Shown one piece after another: positions 43,112-51,442 of a stretch of DNA of 64,000 bases. Below the pieces are notes generated by a model. That model saw nothing but the letters and a program-made list of their open reading frames with translations. It ran no database searches and was not told where the DNA came from. Source of the DNA: Clostridia bacterium (GTDB taxonomy: Bacteria; Bacillota; Clostridia; Oscillospirales; Acutalibacteraceae). Position 1 is the first letter of the stretch. Each line of letters starts with the position of its first letter. The position numbers were made by a program, and so were the translations under genes. The DNA is taken from positions 1 through 64,000 of the forward strand of contig JAFUIO010000009.1 in assembly GCA_017468425.1 (NCBI GenBank), read 5' to 3'.

Positions 43112-44461
43112 ATGAGCAAAAGAATTATGGTTGTTGTACTTGCACTTGCGGTAGCATTCGGTTGCTTCACAATGGCAGTAACAGCAAAAGGCAATGAAAA
43201 AGTGTCAGTTACATTGAATTCTAACGACACAGACTTCCTTTCAGCAGTAGTAAATGCTGATTATTCTGCAGAAGTAACAGTACCCAAAGGCTCTGTTATA
43301 AGTGCAGGAGAACTCAAAGGCACAATTTCAATGACAGATATTGATTCTCTCGGCATTGAAGGTACAAGAACTTATTCAAAAGGCATCACAACAGGTGTTG
43401 AAAAAGAAGTTCTTCTTGATAACTACCTTCCTGCATTCACAAACGCAACAATTTCAGGTGCTGTTGACAGTGTTGATTACAAGTACAATGTAGTAGCAGA
43501 AGATACAGCAGAAGCTTACACAATCACGGCAACACCTGAAGATGAAGATGCGGTAAGAGCAGCTTATCAGGCTGCAGCATCTCACATAACTGCATCAACA
43601 AAGGCAGAAGATGACAGCTATGCATTAATTCCCGGCACTGCTTATGTTCAGATCGGCACAGAAAAACTTGTTTTTGAAAACACAGAAGAAACAATGAAAC
43701 TCGATAACATCATGCAGGGTACAGGACTCAAAGCGGAAATCAGATCTGCTGTTGAACTTATCGAAGCTGATGAACTTGAAGATGCACAGGTAGAAGTTTT
43801 CCTTCCTGCAGGCACAGTTCTTGCAGTTGGTCAGTCAATTGTAACTCTCGATGATGCAGCAACAATCAAAATGTACGGCTATGAAGATAATGAAGACGTA
43901 AACACAATTCTTTCAAAACTCCGTGATTGTGAAACAAACGAACAGATTATCCTTACAGCAGTTCTCTTCATTTCAGACTTTGCAAATGCTATTGAAGGTC
44001 AGGACCTTGTTGTAAACGTTGAGTTTGAAGAAACAACAACTGAAATTTCAGGTTCAATCGACAGTGCTCTTGCAGATAAGGATACAACAATTGAACTTGT
44101 TTGTGACGGTGAAGTTGTAGATTCAATCACAGCTTCAGATTCTTACAGCTTTGATGCAGTAGCAAACGGCACATATACAATCAGAGTTTCAAAAGAAAAC
44201 CACGTAACACGTGAATATGAAATTGATGTAAATGGCGAAGTTGTTATCGAAGACCTCGACATTAACCTTATCGGTGACGTAAACGGTGATGATAAGCTTA
44301 ACGTTATGGACTATGCAGAAACACTCAAGCACGTAAGAAAAACAAATGCTCTTGAAGGTTATGCGTTTGACTGTGCTGATGTAAACGGTGACGGCAAAGT
44401 AACAGTTTCTGACTATGCTGCAATTCTCAGACACGTTAAGAAAACAGCAAATCTCTGGTGA
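43112..44461 (+). CDS. Secreted dockerin protein, short paralogue
   Basis: A 449-aa exported protein. Signal peptide to about residue 24 (AVAFGCFTMAVTA); two beta-rich regions (VSVTLNSNDTDFLSAVV, GTAYVQIGTEKLVFEN, QVEVFLPAGTVLAVGQS); a small carboxypeptidase-regulatory-like beta domain (SYSFDAVANGTYTIRVSKEN) at about 315-375; and a C-terminal dockerin (GDVNGDDKLNVMDYAETLKH and DVNGDGKVTVSDYAAILRH). The body has the same order as the C-terminal half of the protein at 44592. GGAGG lies 8 nt before ATG 43112. No enzyme motif is seen. Confidence 0.82.
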   Translation: MSKRIMVVVLALAVAFGCFTMAVTAKGNEKVSVTLNSNDTDFLSAVVNADYSAEVTVPKGSVISAGELKGTISMTDIDSLGIEGTRTYSKGITTGVEKEVLLDNYLPAFTNATISGAVDSVDYKYNVVAEDTAEAYTITATPEDEDAVRAAYQAAASHITASTKAEDDSYALIPGTAYVQIGTEKLVFENTEETMKLDNIMQGTGLKAEIRSAVELIEADELEDAQVEVFLPAGTVLAVGQSIVTLDDAATIKMYGYEDNEDVNTILSKLRDCETNEQIILTAVLFISDFANAIEGQDLVVNVEFEETTTEISGSIDSALADKDTTIELVCDGEVVDSITASDSYSFDAVANGTYTIRVSKENHVTREYEIDVNGEVVIEDLDINLIGDVNGDDKLNVMDYAETLKHVRKTNALEGYAFDCADVNGDGKVTVSDYAAILRHVKKTANLW

Positions 44462-44473
44462 GTATAATTCAGG

Positions 44474-44508
44474 ATACCTCTTGTGAAAAACACAAGAGGT
44501 ATTTTTCT
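44474..44508 (+). terminator. Terminator after dockerin gene 2
   Basis: Perfect 12-bp stem ATACCTCTTGTG/CACAAGAGGTAT with an A5 loop, followed by TTTTTC. Confidence 0.9.
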
Positions 44509-44591
44509 TTGTTTTACTTGATTTATGTGATGAAAAGTGATATCATTAGTGTGTGTAATTATATTGAGCACAATGTAGGGAGGAAAATGAA

Positions 44592-47537
44592 ATGTCCAAA
44601 AAGATTATTTCTGTATTTCTTGTCCTGATAATGGTATTCGGCTGTTTTTCAATGGCCGCAAATGCTCGTCAGGTAGGCGTCGGCGGTGGCGCTGAAAGCT
44701 TTAATCCTGTTAAGTTTTCTCAGGATGTTGCAAGCGTTGGAAAGACAGACAACATTAATGTCAACTTTATAGCAAAAATCACTGATAAAAATTATAAGGT
44801 GAAAATCAAGTCAATCAGTGTAGCGTTACCTTTCCTTGAAGCAGGTGACGAATCGAATCTGACAGTAACATACGCATCAGGTGATGTGGTTACAGACGAA
44901 ACAAAATATCCTGTAACAGGTTATATAACCGCATCTACAAACTCTGTTGCTCGTTATACTATTACGTATGATATTCTTGATAAAGCTGACAATACTGTAT
45001 GGAAAAACCTTACAGGCTATGCTTATGGTCAGTTTTCAGGTTCAAATGAAAGAACAGGTGCTATAGGTACATATCCTGATGACCCCGGTCAGGTTCATTC
45101 AGGTGCTTACTTTACGTCTATTGATAAACTTAACTCATGTTATGTTCAGGTAGGCTCTGCAGCACTTCTTTATACTCTGAAAACACAGCATTTGTTCTTT
45201 ACTTTCGATGAAAGAACAACAGAAACAGCTGTTATTTCAGGTAATGCACCTTCATCACTCCGCACATATCCCGTTGACTGGCCCTCAGTTATGTGGTGGC
45301 GTCAGGAAGCCGAAGGTACATGGCTTATGTGGTCAACTCCTGAATCAGGATATTATAATTTCACTCTTGATATGAATGCCAATAATGCATCCTGGGATGA
45401 GGAAACAAACACAGTTGTAAGCACAGAGATGTATTATCTTGACCAGTGGGACAGAATGAATGCTGAAGATATTGCTGATAAAATCCTCGGTATTGACGGT
45501 ATGTTCCTGCAGGGCTATTATGTTCAGAAGGGCAGGTATACAGAGGATTCGTGGAATAACCTTATGTCTGCGATGGATATGGCACACCAGGTTATGCTTA
45601 CAACGCCCGGACCGAACTACGGTTTTAAAATTGCCTGTCAGAACGGTACATATGCAGATGATAATCTTATAAGAGCTTTCAATAACCTTCAGGAAGCACC
45701 CTGTGACTGGGAAACATATAAAGATCCGGTTGTAGGTGAGGGCGGTTCCTGCGGTGCAGGCGGTTCAATTATTTATACTTGTATCTGCGGTAAAACAAAA
45801 ACAGAATCAACAAGTACAGACAGTTGTACACCATCAAGTGACTGGACAGAAATAACTCCGCCCACTTGTACAAATCCCGGTCAGGAAGCACAGCTGTGTA
45901 TTTACTGTTCAAGTATTGTAAATACCCGTGAAATTGAGCCTTTGGGACATGAATACACAACTCAAGTTGTTCCTGCGGGCTGTTATACACAGGGCTATAC
46001 AATTTATACTTGTATCAGAGGCGACCACGAGTATCAGGATGATTACACTCCTGTAAGAGGTCACGTTCACGGCTATTATGAATATAAATATCCCACAGCA
46101 ATATTCGGCGGTTATAAAATTTCCCACTGTGCTGATTGTGATATAGTTATTTCAACTGAAGATATGGCAAAACCTGAAGGCACAATTGTTTTCAGCTTGC
46201 AGTCAAATGATAATACTTTCTTCACAACTGCTATGGATTTGAATGCAATGAAAACAACTTTCATTGTTCCTAAAAAAGCAGTAATTGATACAAGCAGTGT
46301 TAAAACAGACCTTTTAGTTGATGAAATTCCTGCTCTCAGCATTGAAAATTATAAAGGTCAGGAACTGACTTATCAGGGCGGCACAACTGCAGAATCAGGC
46401 AAAGAATTCAACTTTGAAGATTACTTTGGCGGCTTCTCAAATGCTAAATTAGCAGGTCGCGTTATAACTTATAACGAGAAAAACGAAGAAACAGAGTTAG
46501 GTTTCAATTATAACATTACTACAAAATCAGATGAAAACGAGCTTTATGTAATCAACGCAACACCAACTGACGAAGAAGCTGTCGGTGCTGCAATGACAGA
46601 ACTTCTGGCTCATTTCTCTTCTGAAAAAATCAGAGCGAACGATAAACTTCCTGAAGATGAGGATATGCGTAACCTTATCACAAATCAGATTAAACTTCCC
46701 GGCTCTGCATATATTCAGACGGGTACAACAAAACTTACTCTTGAAGACCCGGAAGAAACATACACATTCAGTAAGGTTTATGAAAGACCGACTTTTGTTT
46801 ATGAAGAAGCAGAAGCAACAGATGCTCAGGTTGAAATCTTCCTTCCTGTGGGAACAAGTTTCTTAATAGGTAACCATAAGGTAACCCTCCAGGATTTTGT
46901 AACATTCAAACTTTCAGGTTGCGGTGAAAACGAAACTGTTGAAAGTCTTGTTGCTGACCTTGAAGCTTGCACAACAGGCGATGAAACAATTGAAACTGTA
47001 ACAATCTTCCTTGCAGAACTTCTTAACTCTGCAAACCGTCAGGAAAACCTTGCTCTTGATATCGTTATCAATCCTGCAGGTTACAGCGTTTCAGGTACAG
47101 TTGAAAGCTTTGCTCCTTATGAAGGTGCAGACGGCACTGAAATGACATCTATCGCATTGCTGCAGGGTGACGAAATCGTTGACTGGGTAGACGTTATGGG
47201 TGAAGGTGTTCAGGAATTTACTTTCTCAAGTGTTAAGAGCGGTACATATACTGTTGAAGTTATGAAATTCAACCACGTTGTACGCACATATGAACTTGTT
47301 GTTGAAGGCGATGAAATAACAGGTCTTGAATACAAAATCCATCTTTACGGTGATATAGACGGCAACGGTAAGTTGAACGTTATGGACTATTCAAAGGTTC
47401 TCCGCCATGTTAAGAAGACACAGGCCCTCGAAGGTTATGAGCTTCTTTGCGCAGATGTAGACGAAAACGGAAAAGTCAATGTTATGGACTACACTGCAAT
47501 TCTCAGACATGTTAAGAAAACAGCATCTCTCTGGTAA
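44592..47537 (+). CDS. Secreted dockerin protein, large mosaic paralogue
   Basis: A 981-aa exported protein. Signal peptide to about residue 25 (IMVFGCFSMAANA). Residues about 26-385 parallel the N-terminal half of the protein at 40679, with the shared marker GYYVQKGRYTEDSWN; about 385-525 hold a few degenerate Cys-rich repeats (CICGKTKTES, PTCTNPGQEAQLCIYCSS); about 535-910 parallel the protein at 43112 (FSLQSNDNTFFTTAMD, GSAYIQTGTTKLTLEDPEET, GTYTVEVMKFNHVVRTYEL); the C-terminus is a dockerin (GDIDGNGKLNVMDYSKVLRH, DVDENGKVNVMDYTAILRH). SD GGGAGG precedes the ATG. No catalytic motif is recognised. Confidence 0.82.
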   Translation: MSKKIISVFLVLIMVFGCFSMAANARQVGVGGGAESFNPVKFSQDVASVGKTDNINVNFIAKITDKNYKVKIKSISVALPFLEAGDESNLTVTYASGDVVTDETKYPVTGYITASTNSVARYTITYDILDKADNTVWKNLTGYAYGQFSGSNERTGAIGTYPDDPGQVHSGAYFTSIDKLNSCYVQVGSAALLYTLKTQHLFFTFDERTTETAVISGNAPSSLRTYPVDWPSVMWWRQEAEGTWLMWSTPESGYYNFTLDMNANNASWDEETNTVVSTEMYYLDQWDRMNAEDIADKILGIDGMFLQGYYVQKGRYTEDSWNNLMSAMDMAHQVMLTTPGPNYGFKIACQNGTYADDNLIRAFNNLQEAPCDWETYKDPVVGEGGSCGAGGSIIYTCICGKTKTESTSTDSCTPSSDWTEITPPTCTNPGQEAQLCIYCSSIVNTREIEPLGHEYTTQVVPAGCYTQGYTIYTCIRGDHEYQDDYTPVRGHVHGYYEYKYPTAIFGGYKISHCADCDIVISTEDMAKPEGTIVFSLQSNDNTFFTTAMDLNAMKTTFIVPKKAVIDTSSVKTDLLVDEIPALSIENYKGQELTYQGGTTAESGKEFNFEDYFGGFSNAKLAGRVITYNEKNEETELGFNYNITTKSDENELYVINATPTDEEAVGAAMTELLAHFSSEKIRANDKLPEDEDMRNLITNQIKLPGSAYIQTGTTKLTLEDPEETYTFSKVYERPTFVYEEAEATDAQVEIFLPVGTSFLIGNHKVTLQDFVTFKLSGCGENETVESLVADLEACTTGDETIETVTIFLAELLNSANRQENLALDIVINPAGYSVSGTVESFAPYEGADGTEMTSIALLQGDEIVDWVDVMGEGVQEFTFSSVKSGTYTVEVMKFNHVVRTYELVVEGDEITGLEYKIHLYGDIDGNGKLNVMDYSKVLRHVKKTQALEGYELLCADVDENGKVNVMDYTAILRHVKKTASLW

Positions 47538-47552
47538 TGCGTAATAATTTCA

Positions 47553-47579
47553 ACGGGCATCTGCGGATGCCCGTTTTTT
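47553..47579 (+). terminator. Terminator after dockerin gene 3
   Basis: ACGGGCATC/GATGCCCGT stem with a TGCG loop and TTTTTT tail. Confidence 0.9.
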
Positions 47580-47598
47580 ATATTTTTTATTTCCGTTA

Positions 47599-47627
47599 TT
47601 GACAAAAAGTGTTTTCGAATATAATAT
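47599..47627 (+). promoter_or_regulatory. Promoter of the zinc-ribbon membrane protein gene
   Basis: TTGACA (47599-47604) with TAATAT at 47622-47627 (17-bp spacer); TATAAT at 47620 is an overlapping alternative with 15-bp spacing. Confidence 0.7.
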
Positions 47628-47662
47628 TATATTTAAGAATTATTGTATAAAGAGGTAATTAT

Positions 47663-49144
47663 ATGTTCTGTAAAAGATGTGGTAAACAAATTGCAGATGG
47701 CCCAACTTCCTGCCAATATTGCGGTGCGGTAGTTACAAAAAGACCTGCAACAAATACATATACAAATTTCAATGCTCCTGCTGCAAATACTTCTTATCAG
47801 GCACCGCAGCCTGAAAAGAAACAAAATAAAACACCGTGGAAAATAATTGCACCTGTTGTGGCTGCTTTGCTTGTGGTTGCGATAATTTTTGGTGTTGTGT
47901 CCTGCTCAAAAGGTAAGCAGAAAGAGCATGAAGATAAGCTTCGTCAGTTACTTGAGGAAAGCACATCAAAGCCTGTAGTTGAATTTATGTGCGATGACTT
48001 CGATAACAACGGTGATTTCGAAGCATATGCCGTTGTGGGAAAATCAGAAAAGAAAGATGATATAGTTGAATACTATGATGCGGACATCTGTTTTGTAAAC
48101 GAAGATTCTGCAGAGCTTATCAAAGAATCAGTCCGCGGCCATTCAAACGGCACAATTGAATCAGACGGCAAAATTTATGTATCTCTCGAAGTTTACGATG
48201 AGCAGACAGGTAAAGGAGTATCATTGGTTTATTCTGCAAGCGAAAACAGACCTGTTGAATCTGAAATTTCAGGACAGTATTCAAATGTGCGTCAGGAAAA
48301 TGGCAAAATCCTTGCAACAGACGAAACGGGAGATGATATGGAAATCGACATTCCCAATGCGTTCAGAAAACTTGATACAATTGAACTTACAACATTTGTA
48401 ACAACACTTCCTGAAGGTGTAACGGATTTCACAGAAACAACAGACGCGGAATCTACAACACAACTTGAAACCACAACAAAAGAAAAACTTACTGTTACAA
48501 CAACTCAACCCACAACGTCGGCACAAAAAGTTTCCTCGAATGTTTCATCAATATATGAACCAGAAGTTATAAAAGAAGCAGCGACAGGGAACTTTTATGG
48601 TGGGGTAAGTGAAACAGTTAAAAGTTGCTTCATTGATATAAATAACGACGGTGTTGATGAACTGGTGGTGCGCTATAGACAACAGTCATATGAGAAAAGT
48701 GCTGTTTACGCTATACAGAATAATAAAGTGGTGAATCTTGGGATGGTTGAACATGCCGGTGGTTCATCTGGTGGAGAATTTTATACTGTAAAATATAATT
48801 CTAATGCCGGTAATCATGTTGTTGCAGTGTCAGGCAATACGAATATAGGAGCTCGTGCAGCGACAAGCTATCTTACGACTTATTATTATGATGGTGTCTC
48901 ATTCACGGCTAAACATAGTGTAGAGGGAGGTTATTACAGTTATGATGGCTTTGCTTCAGAGGCAGAAGAAATAAAAAGGAATACGTCGCTATATGTAGAA
49001 AAAGACGGAAGAGTCTGGTATTATCTTTATGATGGTAATTACATAAGTGAAGCTGAATATGAAAGTATACGTAATAATTATGTAGACCCTGTAAATGCAA
49101 AATACCAGATGAAAGTTGGTACACCTTCCAACCCTTTACCGTAA
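47663..49144 (+). CDS. Zinc-ribbon, single-pass membrane protein with extracellular domain
   Basis: A 493-aa protein. Residues 2-22 form a zinc ribbon (FCKRCGKQIADGPTSCQYCG); a linker and basic stretch precede one transmembrane helix (IIAPVVAALLVVAIIFGVVS, about 62-82); then an extracellular domain to about 245, a Thr-rich linker (about 250-295), and a C-terminal domain (FYGGVSETVKSCFIDINNDGVDELVVRYRQ onwards, about 312-490). The topology, cytosolic ribbon and outside domain, is common in Firmicutes proteins of unknown function. The last 200 codons use noticeably more AT-rich codons (ATA, GGA, AGT) than the rest, suggesting a separately acquired C-terminal domain. Confidence 0.72.
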   Translation: MFCKRCGKQIADGPTSCQYCGAVVTKRPATNTYTNFNAPAANTSYQAPQPEKKQNKTPWKIIAPVVAALLVVAIIFGVVSCSKGKQKEHEDKLRQLLEESTSKPVVEFMCDDFDNNGDFEAYAVVGKSEKKDDIVEYYDADICFVNEDSAELIKESVRGHSNGTIESDGKIYVSLEVYDEQTGKGVSLVYSASENRPVESEISGQYSNVRQENGKILATDETGDDMEIDIPNAFRKLDTIELTTFVTTLPEGVTDFTETTDAESTTQLETTTKEKLTVTTTQPTTSAQKVSSNVSSIYEPEVIKEAATGNFYGGVSETVKSCFIDINNDGVDELVVRYRQQSYEKSAVYAIQNNKVVNLGMVEHAGGSSGGEFYTVKYNSNAGNHVVAVSGNTNIGARAATSYLTTYYYDGVSFTAKHSVEGGYYSYDGFASEAEEIKRNTSLYVEKDGRVWYYLYDGNYISEAEYESIRNNYVDPVNAKYQMKVGTPSNPLP

Positions 49145-49170
49145 TTAACAAACTTAATATTTATACTGCA

Positions 49171-49215
49171 GAAAACTGCTTTTCTCTTGATGGGAAAAGC
49201 AGTTTTCTTTTTGCT
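49171..49215 (+). terminator. Terminator before the dcw cluster
   Basis: GAAAACTGCTTTTC pairs with GGGAAAAGCAGTTTTC around TCTTGAT, followed by TTTTTGC. Together with the promoter and repeats below, it accounts for the gene-free interval 49145-49455. Confidence 0.87.
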
Positions 49216-49301
49216 TTTCTGAACGAAAAAACCTCGTCTTTTCAAGCTTTTTCGGTTGTAATGAAATTTCCCGAAAAAGATATATTTTTTTGCATAAATG
49301 C

Positions 49302-49330
49302 TTGACTTTGATAGGTGATTGGGGTATAAT
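49302..49330 (+). promoter_or_regulatory. Promoter of the mraZ/dcw operon
   Basis: TTGACT (49302-49307), 17-bp spacer, perfect TATAAT (49325-49330). Confidence 0.85.
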
Positions 49331-49340
49331 TGTGGTACGA

Positions 49341-49380
49341 TGTGGGGCAATAGGGTGCCATTGGGGTGCCAAAGTGGGAG
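49341..49380 (+). promoter_or_regulatory. Putative MraZ-binding direct repeats
   Basis: Four GGG-containing units with roughly 10-bp periodicity just after the promoter: TGTGGGG, TAGGGT, TTGGGG and AGTGGGA (G runs at 49344, 49353, 49363 and 49376). MraZ proteins bind TGGGN direct repeats with 5-bp spacers upstream of their own operon, so this is a strong candidate autoregulatory site. Confidence 0.68.
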
Positions 49381-49455
49381 TTTTCCACTTTTCCACAGAG
49401 TTTTCCACACTCAGGTGGGACAAAACAGTTAAAATCTTGAAAGGAGGGGAATAAA

Positions 49456-49887
49456 ATGGCAGACTTTAAAGGTACTTATTATCATTCACTTGATTCAAAG
49501 AACAGAATGGTCGTACCGTCAGCGTTCAGAGAAGACTTAGGTCAGAACTTTGTCATTATGAAATCCCCACCTAAAGATAAATGTCTTACACTTTACCCCC
49601 TTGAAGAGTGGAAAAAGATTAAGGAAGAACTTGATGCTCTCCCTGCAAGTGAACAGAACAGAAAATACTACAGATGGTTCTTCGCAAGAATTGATGACGG
49701 CAGTATGGATAACCAGAGCCGTGTAGGTCTTAAAGAAGGCTTCAGAGAATTCGCAGGTATCGAAAAGAATATCGCAATCCTCGGTTCAGGTAAGAAAATC
49801 GAAATCTGGGATGAAGATACATGGAGAGCACTTAACGAAGAAGCTGAAGAAGAACTTGACTTTGATGTTGACCTTGTAAGGTTCTGA
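49456..49887 (+). CDS. mraZ: Transcriptional regulator MraZ
   Basis: A 143-aa MraZ with the two tandem SpoVT/AbrB-like halves, each with its DxKxR-type signature: GTYYHSLDSKNRMVVPSAFR (about 6-24) and the weaker GSMDNQSRVGLKEGFREFAG (about 74-93). MraZ forms a ring-shaped oligomer that binds repeats upstream of its own operon and modulates dcw expression. It has a very strong SD (AAAGGAGGGG) and is the first gene of the cluster. Confidence 0.95.
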   Translation: MADFKGTYYHSLDSKNRMVVPSAFREDLGQNFVIMKSPPKDKCLTLYPLEEWKKIKEELDALPASEQNRKYYRWFFARIDDGSMDNQSRVGLKEGFREFAGIEKNIAILGSGKKIEIWDEDTWRALNEEAEEELDFDVDLVRF

Positions 49888-49896
49888 TAAAAGATT

Positions 49897-50838
49897 ATGA
49901 ATTCAGATATTAATTTTTCACATTTCCCTGTTTTCTATAAAGAGGCAATTGAAGCACTTGATATTAAGCCTGACGGAATATATGTTGACTGCACAGGCGG
50001 TGGCGGCGGCCACTCATCAATGATTGCCGAAAAGCTTACAACAGGTCATCTCTACACAATCGACCGTGACCCTGATGCGATAAAGGTGCTCACAAACCGA
50101 TTTAAAGATAACGACAAAGTTACAATCGTCAACAGCAGATTTTCAAGAATAAAAGAAATTCTCGCCGAAAACGGTGTTGAAAAAGTTGACGGAATTCTTG
50201 CTGACCTGGGAGTTTCTTCCTATCAGCTTGATACAGACGAAAGAGGTTTTTCTTTCCATACAGATGCTCCGCTTGATATGAGAATGAGTAAAGAAGGTTT
50301 ATCGGCAAAAGATGTTGTAAACACTTACTCAGTAGGGGAGTTAATAAAAATAATCTCAGCTTACGGCGAAGAAAAATTCGCAAAAGCAATAGCATATAAT
50401 ATAGATAAGCACCGCAAGGAAAAGGAAATAGAAACAACACTCCAGCTTGCGGAAATCATTAAGGAATCTTACCCGGCATCTGTTCGGCGAAAGAGTGGGC
50501 ATCCGGCACGTAAAACTTTCCAGGCAATCAGAATCGAAGTTAATGCAGAGCTTGATGAACTTAAGAATTCACTTGATGATATGTTTTCGTCATTAAAAAT
50601 TTCAGGCAGAGTGGTAATAATTACTTTCCATTCGCTTGAAGACAGAATCGTAAAAGTACGGTTCAACGATTTTTGCAAAGGTTGCACTTGTCCGCCGGAG
50701 TTTCCGGTATGTGTTTGTGGAAAAGAGCCGAAAGGCAAACTTGTTTTCAAAGTAAAAGAACCGAGCGAAAAAGAACTTGAAGAAAATTCGCGTTCAAGGA
50801 GTGCAAAACTCCGTGCGATAGAACGTGTGGGAGAATAA
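49897..50838 (+). CDS. rsmH: 16S rRNA (cytosine-1402-N4)-methyltransferase
   Basis: A 313-aa SAM-dependent methyltransferase. VDCTGGGGGHSSMIAEKL near residue 30 is motif I, DGILADLGVSSYQLD and the RGFSFHTDAPLDMRM segment are family-specific, and VIITFHSLEDRIVK near residue 245 is the conserved C-terminal motif. It methylates C1402 in the ribosomal decoding site. It starts 9 bp after mraZ with only a weak SD, so coupling to mraZ translation is likely. Confidence 0.96.
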   Translation: MNSDINFSHFPVFYKEAIEALDIKPDGIYVDCTGGGGGHSSMIAEKLTTGHLYTIDRDPDAIKVLTNRFKDNDKVTIVNSRFSRIKEILAENGVEKVDGILADLGVSSYQLDTDERGFSFHTDAPLDMRMSKEGLSAKDVVNTYSVGELIKIISAYGEEKFAKAIAYNIDKHRKEKEIETTLQLAEIIKESYPASVRRKSGHPARKTFQAIRIEVNAELDELKNSLDDMFSSLKISGRVVIITFHSLEDRIVKVRFNDFCKGCTCPPEFPVCVCGKEPKGKLVFKVKEPSEKELEENSRSRSAKLRAIERVGE

Positions 50839-50856
50839 AAAGAGAGGATGAGCCTT

Positions 50857-51306
50857 ATGGCCGAATACAACTACAATTTTGATATGTTTGATGAAGGCAC
50901 TTCAGCCCCTAAGGCGGTTCCTCAGAAAAAGGCGAAACCTGCTCAGCGACTTCACCTTGTTGAAGAAACCCGTGAAGTAAGACGAGAAAGGGCACAGATT
51001 CTTGAAAAAAGAAATACAATTTCCACTTATGTTATTATCGCAGTGGCACTTGTTCTTACGGCTGTTGTAAGTTCCTTCATTTACCTTGGTGCTTCAATAA
51101 ACGCATACGACCATAAGATAGCATCGGTTCAGGAAGAACTCAATATCGCAAACAGCCAGAACGTAACTCTTAACCTGAAAAAAGATTCGATGGTATCTGT
51201 GGATGCGGTAAGAGCAGCGGCAGAAAAACGCGGAATGATTCAGCGTGACAGATACCAGGTTACATATTTTGAATTGGCACAGGAAGATTACGGCGTAGTA
51301 AAATAA
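50857..51306 (+). CDS. ftsL: FtsL-like cell division protein
   Basis: A 149-aa bitopic protein: a charged cytosolic N-terminus (about 1-50), one transmembrane helix (TYVIIAVALVLTAVVSSFIYLG, about 52-73), then a short coiled coil with heptad-like pattern (IASVQEELNIANSQNVTLNLK) and a tail. Primary sequence is weakly conserved in this family, so the name rests on size, topology and position between rsmH and the transpeptidase gene. ATG 50857 was preferred to ATG 50848, which sits against the SD (AGAGAGG). FtsL recruits the septal synthase with DivIC/DivIB. Confidence 0.8.
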   Translation: MAEYNYNFDMFDEGTSAPKAVPQKKAKPAQRLHLVEETREVRRERAQILEKRNTISTYVIIAVALVLTAVVSSFIYLGASINAYDHKIASVQEELNIANSQNVTLNLKKDSMVSVDAVRAAAEKRGMIQRDRYQVTYFELAQEDYGVVK

Positions 51307-51324
51307 TAAGAAGTAATAATATCA

Positions 51325-51388
51325 GCGGCACGGAATAACTATTTATAAGCGGAAAGCTTCCGTTTATAGTGGAAAATTCCTATGCCGC
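51325..51388 (+). other. Long imperfect stem-loop inside the dcw operon
   Basis: GCGGCA...TGCCGC at the base, GGAAT/ATTCC next, and an 11-bp upper stem TATAAGCGGAA/TTCCGTTTATA with one mismatch. No T run follows. It lies in the 136-bp gap between ftsL and the transpeptidase gene and is a candidate processing, stabilising or attenuating structure. Confidence 0.65.
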
Positions 51389-51442
51389 ATTAATTGTTAT
51401 TTGAGTATATAGTCAGACAGACTTTCAGAGAGGAGAATGGTT

